Origin: Anastrepha obliqua
Lineage: Eukaryota > Arthropoda > Insecta > Diptera > Tephritidae
Length of the DNA: 64,000 nt
Assembly (NCBI RefSeq): GCF_027943255.1
Contig: NC_072893.1
Coordinates: 94,991,784 to 95,055,783, forward strand
Direction of reading: 5' to 3'
The notes below the pieces were generated by a model, which saw only the letters and a program-made list of their open reading frames with translations, was not told the DNA's origin and did not search any database. Shown piece by piece: positions 1 to 9,567 of this stretch. Positions within the stretch are counted from its first letter, which is position 1. Every line of letters starts with the position of its first letter. Both the position numbers and the translations under genes were made by a program.

Positions 1-202
1 ATCGATCTGAATTCCCATGTCTTTAAACACGCTCATATCGTTGGAGTTATGTATTCATGTGTTCATCTTCTTCGATAAATAAATCCACAACTTTATTTAA
101 ATCTACTATTCCGAAAATGTAATGTTATTTTTTCAATTCGTATCAATCCGTATTCTATTGTAATCTTATCGATGTGAATACCCAAAGAAAACTGTCAACA
201 CA

Positions 203-554
203 CAAGGCCTATAGATTTACCAGGTCTGCTTGAAACTGCAAAAACAAATTTTTTCTGCCACATCACATGGGGAAATGTATAAAGTGGTATGCATTGGTGT
301 GCGGTATTCGTAAACAAACCGTTTGAACATTTCCCTTGTTCTTCCAAAATGTATATCTCGTTTGACGTAAACCCAACAACAACTTCTGTCAAATTCTCTG
401 AGAGGCGAATAACTGTTTTCTTGTCTGGCAAACCTTGTTAAATCTATCATCCTTGCCTCGTTTGACGTAAACCCAACAACAACTTCTGTCAAATTCTCTG
501 AGAGCCGAATAACTGTTTCTTGTCTGGCAAACCTTGGCAAATCTATTATCCTTG
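203..554. mobile_element. Non-autonomous DNA element with 9 bp target duplication (Mutator-like?)
   Basis: A 352 bp unit is bracketed by a perfect 9 bp direct repeat, GTCAACACA, at 194-202 and 555-563. Its ends are imperfect inverted repeats of about 27 bp: the left end starts CAAGGCCTATAGATTT at 203, and the right end is close to the reverse complement, ending ATCTATTATCCTTG at 554. A 9 bp target duplication is typical of Mutator-like (MULE) transposons; that class call is an inference, because no transposase is present. Inside, a unit of about 98 bp is duplicated in tandem, and each unit ends with a copy of the right terminal repeat. hAT elements (8 bp duplications) are the main alternative. 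Confidence 0.6.
358..554. repeat. Two tandem ~98 bp units, period 100 bp
   Basis: Units 358-455 and 458-554 are nearly identical, beginning TCGTTTGACGTAAACCC and ending CTATYATCCTTG, with a period of 100 bases. The second unit's end is the element's right terminal repeat, so the duplication copied a terminus inward. Reading frames through both units give a repeated short peptide, which I take as a by-product and not a gene. Confidence 0.85.
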
Positions 555-563
555 GTCAACACA

Positions 564-2706
564 CTTGTTGCTCTCACAAATGAACTGCACAAAAACTCAA
601 ATCAGTAGTTCGGTGTTCGTGTATGTGTACTGAAGGATTATTCTTCATAAAGAGCGTACAAACCTCTGTTTTTATGTTTACTCTCCGTCGAAAAAAAATT
701 GCAACTTAGCAACTCGACACAAATCGTTTCACAATAACGAAAAATTCGTATATTTATTCCAAAAAAGTTGTACACATAAAATGAATGTTAATTCGAAACT
801 TAATTTAAGAAGTTCTGCGGCAATTTTCACTAAAAACACAATTTGTACAATATTTTGATTTTTTCTTTTTTTATATGAAGAAAGTATTTAAAAAAATTTT
901 TTTTTGCTAAAAACCTTCTCCTAGTGGATCCTAGATGGAAAAGAACGAATAAAATTGGCCTCGTATCGGCCCAAAAAAATGCGTATAAACGAACATCATT
1001 TCATTTTTATATATATAGATGGAAAGAAATTTACTTCGTAAGATAACGCACATAAAAATAACAGTAGTAGTCATTTTAGTACTTGGTTCATCAAGACAAG
1101 CAGAAGGACAAAGTAGCCACCAATCGCAAGTGGTCTAATTTGGACATTCACAGAGTACATGAAGGTAACAAAAACAAATATGAGGCTTCCGAAAATAACA
1201 GGTAGAGCTCATTTAGCACCTTCTGTGTGACTGACCCTCACTTCAAAGTATTTGCTTCAGAATTCTGAGGAACTACTTTTTTAAGAGCGTAAAAAATATG
1301 TCATGAATAATATATAATAATAAAAAACCACATCTGCCGTTATTCTATCTGGATAAAATCGCTTAATTATGTGAACCCAAGTGTGATTTGAAATTTGAAA
1401 GTGATTTTTAACTTTTTAATGAACTTATTTTTTTTTTAACTTTTATTAACTTTGTTTCGACCATAGGTTCTCTAGCCTTGACACTGTGTTGTGGCTGACC
1501 TTCGTTGCCAACTCGTATAAGTGAACTGAAAAGATAACGATCCAGTTCTGATTTTCGATCTAATTTTAAAGTTGTACCCCTACCACTTAGCAAAGCTCAA
1601 ATTTCACTCCTCATATAAAATTATAAAGGATTTTGTTTTTACTGGTATTTATGCAATATATACTTTTAGTATTTATTAATGCTGCTTTAATTGCAATAAA
1701 TTAATTTCGAAGTATCAAAACATTTTATTTAAGTGTTCGTAACAGTTTAGTTAAAAAAAAAATGTAAATAAATATATACAAGTTTCCTTTTTTCACTCAG
1801 GAGAGTGACACGGCAAGGTAAGGCCTTCTTCACGGTTTCTGACCCATCTTATGGTACAAATGGCTCAGCCGCATCCAACTTCTTTGCCGTGTATTGAAGT
1901 GCTGTTCCTAGAAGACAAAACACCCGTGCACACCGCTCTGGTTACGAGAGGTGCTCCAAAAGCTACTGGACTCACAGTAATTCACCACACACCCTATACT
2001 TCTGGCCCCCCGTGACTTTTTACCTTTTTTTTTCAAATTTAAAAAAGAAGTTACGGATTGAAGGCGCACATAGAAAACCATTTTAAAGAAAATTCTAAGG
2101 GTACATTTTCCCGGTTTCTAACCTTGTCTTACAGATGGCTTGGAAGTACCTAAATTGGACATACGGATGGATGGGCATAATACTGAAATCAACTAACCCA
2201 TACCCATTTTCTAATGTTTAACCAATAGAAAGTCGGCAGAAAAAATTGGTATCTCAAAAATCACGTGGCACAGTTTTGTTTGTTTGTTGATAATATTCTG
2301 ATATCTTTATAATAATAATGTGATATATTTACATAACTTCAATGTTCAATTTACATTTCATCTCAACATTCATTACTTTCAAAAGAAATCTGGCTATGTA
2401 TGTAAATTGGGAGGTGGTTTATGAGGAATGCCATATCCACAATTCGAGGCAAAAGAATTAATTGAAAACGCAATTGAAGTAGATATTTATGCACATATGT
2501 GCACGCATAAGCACTCTATGCTCATACACATACATATGTATATGCCGATGTATAGTTTGTGTTCTCTTACCTTTTTTCTGCTCACAAAGAACTAACCACT
2601 TTCCCCGCAAAGAAATTCATTGGTACCGAAATTGCTCGCTTCTACAGAAATGGGCATTATGACTAATTCGCGTTCGTTTCCCGTTCCATGTATATACATA
2701 TATATA
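564..2706. other. Spacer, no gene recognised
   Basis: AT-rich DNA with homopolymer A/T runs and no convincing coding sequence or complete element. The stretch at about 1800-2010 is GC-richer than its surroundings and may be an old repeat, but I could not assign it from either strand. Short TATG-type microsatellite patches occur near 2520-2545 and 2690-2706. Confidence 0.5.
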
Positions 2707-3989
2707 TTGGGTAGTCGAAAAAGTCTTTTCGTATTTCTAATCAAACTTCAACTCATTTTTTTTTTTATATTTGTAATGAACTTTATTAAACCAAATATGT
2801 ACCATTTTGGTCGACCACCTTTTGCCATTCTTCCATCAGTTCATTTTGGCATTATTCCATCAGTGTAAAACTTTTGTGGTTTCTCGGCGAAAAACTGCGA
2901 CAAGTAATTTTCACAGGCTTCTCTTGAAGCCAACTTTACTCCATTAAGGGAGTTCTGCATTGACCGAAACAAATGGTAGTCCGACGGTGCAAGGCTCTGA
3001 TATGGTGGATGCATCAAAACTTCCCAGCCAAGCTCTCCCAGTTTTTGCCGAGTCATCAAAGATGTGTGTTGCCTAGTGTTGTCCTGATGGAAGACGACGC
3101 CCTTTCTTCTGATCAGTTCTGGCCGTTTTTTTTCGATTGCTTGCTTCAATCTCATCAGTTGTTAACAGTAAAGTGTAGAATCAATCGTTCGAGCAGGCTG
3201 GAGCAGCTCATAGTGGATGATTCCTTTCCAATCCCACCAAACACACAGCATAACCTTTCGAGGCATCAATCGTGGCTTTGCGACCATTTGTTGAGCTTCA
3301 CCACCCTTGCCCCATGATCTTTTTCGCACATTATTGTCGTGTTTGATCCATTTGTCGTCGCCTGTTACCATTCGCTTCAGAAATGGTTCGATTTCATTTC
3401 GTTTCAGCAAAGAATTGCAGATGTTAATTCGGTCCATTAAATTTTTCAGAGACAATTCATGTGGTACCCAAACATCAAGCTTCTTTTTGTAACCAGCCTT
3501 TTCTAAATGGTTCAAAACCGTTTGATGATGAATGTTTAGTACCTTGGCGATGTCATGGCAGCTTATGTGACGGTCTTTTCCATAATTTCATCGACTTTTT
3601 CAACGATAGGTCGACCGGGGCGAGGTGCATCTTTCACATCGAAATTTTCAGAAGGGAAGCGAGCGAACCATTGTTGTGCTACACGAACTGATACAGCATC
3701 GTCTCCGTAAACTTCACAAATTTCATTGGTGGCTTGCGTGGGATTCTTCCCTTTTTTATACAAAAATTTCAAAATATAGCGAATTTCTTCATTATTTTCA
3801 CTCATTTTTGAACAGCTATAACTTTTTTTCAACTTCTCCGAATTTAATTTTTTTTTTGGTTAAATGAAGCTTAAAATGTCACCTTTCTGACACCATATGA
3901 TATGACACAATATGATTAGTAGCACTGGAGATAGATGTCTCCAACGACATCTATTGACAAAATACGAAAAGACTTTTTCGACTACCCAA
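2707..3989 (-). mobile_element. mariner (DD34D) element, 1,283 bp
   Basis: Inverted repeats of about 29 bp begin TTGGGTAGTCGAAAAAGTC on both sides, and the element is flanked by TA at 2705-2706 and 3990-3991, the expected mariner target duplication. Length and TIRs are those of a full-length mariner. The transposase lies on the minus strand and is broken. The insertion is in the AT-rich tail of the SINE at 3992-4220, so the mariner is younger than that SINE. Confidence 0.92.
2786..3805 (-). pseudogene. mariner transposase, frameshifted
   Basis: Cut-and-paste transposase remnant covering nearly the whole usual length of about 345 residues. The start is taken at the ATG at 3805 (MSENNEEIRYIL), which opens the N-terminal helix-turn-helix part with GRPIVEKVDEI near 3600. 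The second segment (3515-3162) has WVPHEL and the first catalytic motif TGDDKWI. The third (3155-2841) has the second motif HQDNTRQH and the region APSDYHLFRSM with the third aspartate. The usual YSPDL before it reads YQSL, one residue short, so the second-to-third spacing is 33 and not 34. Frameshifts separate the segments near 3540 and 3158, and another near 2850 shifts the C-terminus, which otherwise ends at the TAA at 2786. It is not functional. Confidence 0.88.
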
Positions 3990-3991
3990 TA

Positions 3992-4220
3992 TAATTGGCG
4001 CGTACGCCCGTTTTGGGTGTTTGGGTCCTCTTCCTGTTTGTGACTCCGAACGGCAGATACTTTTTATGAGGAGATTTTTCATAGCAGAAATACAGAAACA
4101 CCTACCGCTATTAGAAAAAACTTTTTCTTCATTTTGGTCTGTCACCGAGATTCTAACCTATGTTCTCTGTGAATTCCGATTGCTAGTCAGTCACCAACCC
4201 ATTCGGCTACGGCGGTCGTT
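3992..4220 (-). repeat. tRNA-derived SINE, copy 1
   Basis: On the minus strand it starts near 4220 with a polymerase III box A-like TAGCCGAATGGG, followed by a box B-like remnant (GGTTAGAATCTC), a body with TCATAAAAAGTATCTGCCG, and a 3' end GGCGCGTACGCCCG region at about 3995-4015. It is shorter than copy 3 at 8966-9260. A mariner occupies its AT-rich tail. SINEs depend on LINE machinery and encode no protein. Confidence 0.78.
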
Positions 4221-5327
4221 TCATAGTTTCAAGTCTTGAAAGTATCAATAAACCCTTTTTTGATAGTTCAAAACTGGTACTAAGTTCGAGAAATGAGATC
4301 TGGTACGCCCTGCATTTATTTTTCAATCATGAAAGTGATTCCGAAACAGTGCTAAACTCAAAGAATTACATCTACGATAAATAAAGCGTTCAAACTGGCA
4401 CTGCAGGTGCTCTTCCTATAGTCCATGGAGTGAAACACTCATTGGATTCTGGGTTCGATAAAGACGCAGACAAGACAAAATATTTTCAGTGTTTTTGTAA
4501 GTTATTAAATTTACACTTTATTACTAACACGAATACTTACTTTCTTTCTTTGTATTTAACATCGCATTATAGCATTTCCTTCCAGCCCGACTTCAACCAA
4601 CAACTTACTACGCCAGAAACTCCGAGCATCACATAATGTCACGATCGTCTCTGTCAGTAGGGCAATTTTTTATATTTATACTACTTTCCTGTTCTGCCAC
4701 TGCTAAGCTCTGATGACGACTGCCGCTACTCTTAATATGAGTATCGTACTAGTTCTGAAGCAGAGCTTCGTTTAGCTACATAGTTCAGGTTTTCTCTGCA
4801 GGGTCAGCTTTAATTACATTTATAAATTTTGCAAACCGAAAAGCTACTTTCTTTCAAAATGCCCGACTCCAATCAAACTGAGGTTAAGGTTCAACGCTTA
4901 TCCACATACTCGCATCGTACGTTACTGCCCCACAAGCTTTTGCAAACATGTGCTTATATGTATGTGCGTACTCGTAATATTGGTCAGTTTGTTGACTTTG
5001 CACGTGTCTTGAGAATTTATTTTAGAAAACAAGAGTCTTTGCGGTATTTAAATTGATTTTATGGCCAAATTACCTTAGTTAAATAACGTAAATACTGCAA
5101 ATGAAAAGAGAGAATCGTTTATATTATACATTTCTACAGTAATATGTGTATGTATGTATGTATATTTCTTTCCACTATATAGATTTGTATTCAATGGGTT
5201 GTCAATGCAAAAATTTTAGAGAAGTATAAAAAATCAATTGGCATTTGTTGTTGAGTATTGACATTTATTGCTCAACCTGCAAAATATTAGAAAAGCAATA
5301 TTATATATGTATATATATACTTTATAT
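4221..5327. other. Spacer, no gene recognised
   Basis: AT-rich DNA. Short open frames at 4430-4636 and 4829-5056 show no domain or codon-use signal and are treated as chance. Microsatellite patches of TATG type lie at about 5143-5165 and 5303-5322; the latter is the tail of the SINE that follows. Confidence 0.5.
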
Positions 5328-5605
5328 GTCGGCGCTTATGTATCCATACACCCTTTGTTGGATGTTTGGCTAAGATCCTCCTTGAATTTGTGTTTTGCGT
5401 CTTAATATTTCTACATACAGATTTTTTCTGAGAACCAGGCAGAGAGGCAGAAACACACTCAGAAGTTTACTATTCCCATCCGAGGAACAACAGGTATTAG
5501 AAAACCCCTTTTATTATCAATTCGTGTTCATACTCAGAGTGGGTTTCGAACCCAGGCCGTATCGCATCGTAGCTGCAACCAAACCATTCACTCCGATGAC
5601 CGAAA
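5328..5605 (-). repeat. tRNA-derived SINE, divergent copy 2
   Basis: A degenerate relative of the SINEs at 3992 and 8966 in the same minus orientation. It retains the GTCGGCGC 3' end next to an ATAT tail, the region with GTGTTTTGCGTCTTAATATT, and a box B-like GGGTTTCGAACCC near 5535-5550. Internal sequence differs considerably, so it may belong to a related subfamily. Confidence 0.5.
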
Positions 5606-5640
5606 GAATATTAATATTAATATTATTCATACAGTCTTTG

Positions 5641-7260
5641 TTAACTCTTTCCGTCACGCTCTTTACTCCGACATAAAAAATTTATTTTTTGTTGTTAATT
5701 GGTGAATATGGAATAAAAGTAACACACGAATGCAAAAAAAAAAATATTTACCGTTAGGTTTTTAAGAAACAAGGTGGTCACCACCAGTAACCACCATGAC
5801 TGAAGGGTACAAAAATTTATTAAAACTAATGCACTCAATTACTTTACTTTTTTATTTATTTTTAGAAAAAAGACAATACAAAATTTCCTTCAATGTCAAC
5901 TCATCCAAATGAGGTCTGTTAATCAGAAGCTCTTTGTAAGCTATATAGCTAAGGGATAACGCAGCAATCCAAGAAATGAAAAAAAATCGGTGCCACCACT
6001 TTTGGGATTTTCGGTCGATGGAGTAACAGGCTTTTAATTGATCGAATTTATCAACGAAGTTCATATTGCTGTTGTATTTCTTTACAGCGGATGGTTTATA
6101 ATTATTTCTGAAGTTGCGGCGAAGAATTTCAAGCATAGTCTGGATGCTTTCTAGCAGGCATGAGATTATTGTCATTCAGATGCAAACATCCAAGAAGCCA
6201 GCTGAAGCAATTTAGGGGCATACAAAAGGAAATGTAGGAGTCACGTAAATCAGGAGCAGAAGACCAGTAATCTTTGTCGGTAGCTTTTTATACCTATCAC
6301 CATATTTATGGCCAAGAAAGTTTGTATTTTAGAAGGACTGGTAGGAGAAAAAGGTGTACCTTCTTGTGTTGCATATAGGTTAGTTTGAAAGCTTATGACC
6401 TCAACCAAGTCCTCTGTTCAAAACATGCGAAACAATCGGAGTGGTGTTACATCTTCCAAGCTGATTATATGATCAGCTAAGCCCACACTCTCAATAAACT
6501 CGCCAGGTATATCCATAGAGAAGGTCCTTTCCATTTAGGAGGCTGCAAGATCGTAGAGCTAACATTATTATTCTGACTTATAAAGTTTGATAATGGTATG
6601 ATATGAATAGCTCTTCATGGATATTCTGTACATCTGCCCCACACACATCCAATATCGATTTTGACACTGGCCACTCAGGCGTGTCTAGATTTTCATCCTC
6701 ATCGGAACTGGCTTCACAATCAGGTCCTGAAGGTAAATCTTCATACAAACATTCTTCAATTTCCCTTTGCGTCAATGATAGTTGCATTATTGAAATAATT
6801 GCCTAAAATATTGTAAATACCAAAGAAAGTCCCACTCATAGTGACCGTATAAAGAAGCAAATTCTAGGAATACTTACGTCACGGTGGTTATTGTTGATAG
6901 CCACCACTGATTATAAAAAATATTCGTAAAATAATTGAAATTTAAGCGAGAAAGCAAGCACTGTGTATCAAACACACCACAAGAACTAAATTTGCATAAA
7001 AATCAAACCATAAATTGCGTTATTGAATTTATTATGAATTTTTACTTCTAGCTTTCACAAAAACGCGCGGCCTCGGATTTTTACTTTGAATTTTCTCAAC
7101 ACGTGGTGGGTGTATTTCTAGCTATTAGCGTCCTCTTCACTTAAAAGGAAGCAATTATCAATATTCGTGCAAAATTAAAAACATAAATGTCCCCAACCGC
7201 CGTAAAAAAAATAAAAAATAGGTGGTTAGCAACGCTAACCACCGAGACGGAAAGAGTTAA
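5641..7260 (-). mobile_element. piggyBac-like element, internally deleted, 1,620 bp
   Basis: Both ends carry TTAA, the piggyBac target, followed by the inverted repeat CTCTTTCCGTC (TTAA at 5641-5644 and 7257-7260). Subterminal repeats flank the coding part: GGTGGTTAGC-AAC-GCTAACCACC at 7221-7243, and a related GGTGGT...ACCACC block at 5773-5795. The transposase on the minus strand keeps only its N- and C-terminal parts, which explains the short length compared with the usual 2.3-2.6 kb. Confidence 0.85.
5852..6787 (-). pseudogene. piggyBac-like transposase lacking its catalytic core
   Basis: Read on the minus strand. The N-terminal part starts at 6787 (MQLSLTQREIEEC) with an acidic stretch SSDEDENLDTP. 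Frame-shifted segments between about 6550 and 6180 read DIPGEFIESVGLADHI, then FQTNLYATQ, then YWSSAPDLRDSYISF and LNDNNLMPARKHPDYA, all familiar piggyBac N-terminal motifs. The text then jumps directly to the C-terminal motif YSIDRKSQKWWHR (within 6160-5990). The DDD catalytic region and the middle of the protein are missing. The domain recognition is from family knowledge; the deletion point near 6145-6155 is seen as a frame change. Confidence 0.85.
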
Positions 7261-7740
7261 ATAGTTATTAAAAATATACGGTGGAACGGTAAGAACGGAA
7301 AATACATATATTTAAATGGTACTAAAGGCAATGATGCTGCTTCTTGAATTAAATTTAAAAAATGATTTTGAATGCTGTAAATATAATGTACAAATTTTTA
7401 ATAAACCATTTAAAGAACTTGGAAAAATTAGTTTCATAAAAAGTTTGGATTATCCAATAATCTAAATTATTTTGAATTATATTGAACCAAGCGAAAGCTA
7501 AACAAATCTTTCCAGTATCTGGTTTTCATAATGGCGAAACCGCAAATTCCGTTTCAGATGATACCAATCTTTTCGCTGATACACATTGTGGCTAAATGTG
7601 GATGCGGATATACTCGACGATGCTGAGTCTGCTATTTTAATTGCTATTGATTATTGTGTCGAAAGTGTGCCTTTTGATCTTGTTATTTTGGCCATAAAAA
7701 TATTATTGAAGGCATACAAAATCTCAGATGGTTCGTGGTT
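7261..7740. other. Spacer, no gene recognised
   Basis: AT-rich sequence between the piggyBac-like element and a DD41D fragment. Some of 7500-7740 could be unreadable upstream parts of that fragment, but I could not align it to transposase motifs. Confidence 0.4.
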
Positions 7741-8043
7741 CTGCTCATGACTGTCCTATTAGAGAATCTTTGCAATAATAAATTTTTTGAGTCAGGCATT
7801 TTCATTGACGCCACCTAGATTGTCCGATCTTACGCCTATGAACTTTTTCTTTTGAGGTACCTCTAAAGTAAAGTCTATGAAACAAATGCGACGACCATCC
7901 CAGCACTAAAAGAAAATATTCGCGAGGTTAATAGATCCCCCATATCACTTCTGCAGCGAGTACGACAGAGTACCGACGCCAGATTCCAAGAGTGTATCCA
8001 CAGTAACAGTAAACATTTAAAGGAAATAATTTTTGTAAAATAA
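7741..8043 (+). pseudogene. DD41D Tc1/mariner transposase, C-terminal fragment
   Basis: A decayed C-terminal piece in shifting frames. Around 7795-7850 one frame reads PPRLSDLTPMNFFF, equivalent to the WPPRSCDLTPLDFFLWG motif that holds the third catalytic residue in the other copies of the window. A second frame then reads LKSKVYETNATTIPALKENIR and continues to HLKEIIFVK and a stop at 8041-8043. The third catalytic D is replaced by N. No terminal repeats were found, so the ends are not defined. Confidence 0.7.
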
Positions 8044-8181
8044 AATCCGCACTTGTCTTCTTTGTAATTGTTATTGAAATAAACTTCTATCATTAGTAAT
8101 TCTTTTGAATTGTTAATTTTGCTTTTAATTCCTAATTCTGTACGCGGACAAGGGCAGAAAGTGTACATCCACTGAACACCA

Positions 8182-8574
8182 GGCCGGGTCGATCTGTGGG
8201 GGGGGAAAAAAATCGCCCATTGCTCTGTGAAAATCATATTCTAGGGATCAAAATAAGAAACTTTGCCGAAGGAACTATACCTCTAAAACGAATTCTGATG
8301 GCCCCCAATTTCGATCGAACGAAAAATCCCACTTTGACCCATTTAGAGTGCTCCAATCGAGTCAAAATGTATGACCGACCCCCACTAACTTTGGACGGCC
8401 GATCCACCCATACCAGTGGCACACCCCCTGGAACTCCCCTGGGGGGTTCCCCATACAATCATTTGAAAATATCACCATTTTTGGCCTTTACATGAGAAAA
8501 GAAACTAAAAAGTTCTTATTTTGATCCCTAGAGCAATGGGCGACTTTTTTGCCTCCCCACAAATCGACCCGGCC
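8182..8574. mobile_element. Fold-back MITE, copy 1 (GGCCGGGTCGATTT family)
   Basis: A 393 bp unit whose arms are inverted repeats: the left arm begins GGCCGGGTCGAT at 8182 and the right arm ends ATCGACCCGGCC at 8574. Further in, both arms share CGCCCATTGCTCT and AGGGATCAAAATAAGAA. The right arm lacks part of the left arm sequence. A second copy with longer matching arms is at 50510-52253. There is no coding capacity. The class is unknown; the flanking TA or TAA suggests a TA-type target. Confidence 0.75.
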
Positions 8575-8595
8575 TAATATATATATATATATATA

Positions 8596-8955
8596 CAGGG
8601 TTGGCCATATTAAACTGAACCATTGAGTAACCCTATAACTTTTTACTGTAATTTGAAATCTAAGGTTTACGTCAACAAGCCAAAGACACTAGGCGCACTT
8701 AAGGCCAATATCCGACGGGAAATAGCCGCCATATCGGCCGAGACGCTGGCCAAAACTATGGAAAACGCCGAAAAACGGGCACATTACGCTATACGAGCTA
8801 AGGGCGACCACTTGCGCGATATCATATTCAAAAAGTGATGTAAACGAATCTCCTTGAACTAAATTAAATGTTTTTCACAATGAAACACAAAAAAATGTTT
8901 CTTTTTCCATATTTTTTTAATAATCACATGGGTCAGTTTAATATGGCCAACCCTG
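8596..8955 (+). mobile_element. DD41D-derived MITE, 360 bp
   Basis: Perfect-looking inverted repeats of about 25 bp (CAGGGTTGGCCATATTAAAC) end the unit, with TA at 8594-8595 and 8956-8957. The interior is only the last third of a DD41D transposase gene, so this is an internal-deletion product mobilisable only in trans. It sits in a run of TA that is the tail of the SINE at 8966-9260. Confidence 0.9.
8653..8838 (+). pseudogene. DD41D transposase C-terminus in the MITE
   Basis: The frame reads LKSKVYVNKPKTLGALKANI followed by REIAAISAETL, and ends GDHLRDIIFKK with a stop at 8836-8838. This is the conserved tail downstream of the last catalytic residue in this family; compare LKSKVYETNATTIPALKENIR at about 7870 and the tail at 10622. 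Nothing upstream (helix-turn-helix or catalytic D residues) remains between the left terminal repeat and this piece. Confidence 0.85.
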
Positions 8956-8965
8956 TATATATATC

Positions 8966-9260
8966 ATTGGTGCGTACACCCGTTTTGTGTATTCGGCCGA
9001 GCTCCTCCTCCTATTTGTGGTGTGCGTCTTGATGTTGTTCCACAAATGGAGGGACCTACAGTTTCAAGCCGACTCCGAACGGCAGATATTTTTATGAGGA
9101 CCTTTTTCATAGCAGAAATACACTCGCAGGTTTTGCCATTGACTGCCGAGGGGCGACCGCTATTACAAAAATGTTTTTCTTAATTTTGGTGTTTCACCGA
9201 GATTCGAACCAACGTTTGCTCTGTGAATTCCACCAACCCATTCGGCTACGGCGGCCGTCC
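8966..9260 (-). repeat. tRNA-derived SINE, copy 3 (best preserved)
   Basis: On the minus strand, from 9260: GCCGCCGTAGCCGAATGGGT includes a box A-like TAGCCGAATGGG; about 30 bases later GGTTCGAATCTC matches box B. The body includes TGCCGTTCGGAGTCGGCTT and CTCCATTTGTGGAAC; the 3' end is GGGTGTACGCACCAAT, then an ATAT tail at 8956-8965. The length of about 295 bp and internal promoter boxes are typical of tRNA-derived SINEs. Four further copies lie in this window. Confidence 0.85.
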
Positions 9261-9360
9261 AATTTGCACTTTTAAAGAATTAAAAAATACCTTTATTTTA
9301 ATAAAAAGACAATAATTCTAAACAATGTAGTCAAATATCAATGGTTAAAATTAATACATC

Positions 9361-9499
9361 TTAGAAAATTAAACAGCGGTTAACAGGCACTTTAGTGGCA
9401 ATCGGCCTACGGGCTGGTTTCTGCACAGCGGCATTAGTCAAATTTAATGTAATGCAAGCATTGCCTGCGCCCAATTTCTGAGACCGAAACGTTGGTAAC
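9361..9499 (-). other. Possible host terminal exon with polyadenylation signal
   Basis: On the minus strand an open frame runs from a candidate splice acceptor (pyrimidine-rich TTATACTTACTAAG, AG at 9501-9500) through GAGNACITLNLTNAAVQKPA and RRPIATKVPVNRCLIF to a stop at 9363-9361. An AATAAA signal follows at 9297-9292, about 65 bases downstream, just before the SINE begins at 9260. The peptide is not from any mobile-element family I recognise. It may be the last exon of a host gene, a retrocopy, or chance; evidence is limited to this arrangement. Confidence 0.22.
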
Positions 9500-9567
9500 C
9501 TTAGTAAGTATAAATCGTTATGATGCTTGTAAATATGTACTACAACTACTATGTATGCATACTCCAC

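Noticed and set aside
195..592. Three overlapping minus-strand frames with repeated peptides
   Set aside because: They are translations of the 100 bp tandem duplication in a non-coding element.
1800..2010. GC-richer block that might be an old coding remnant
   Set aside because: Neither strand gives a readable family motif; left as spacer.
7875..8237. 120-codon minus-strand open frame
   Set aside because: Antisense to the DD41D C-terminal fragment and running into the fold-back MITE arm; a shadow frame.
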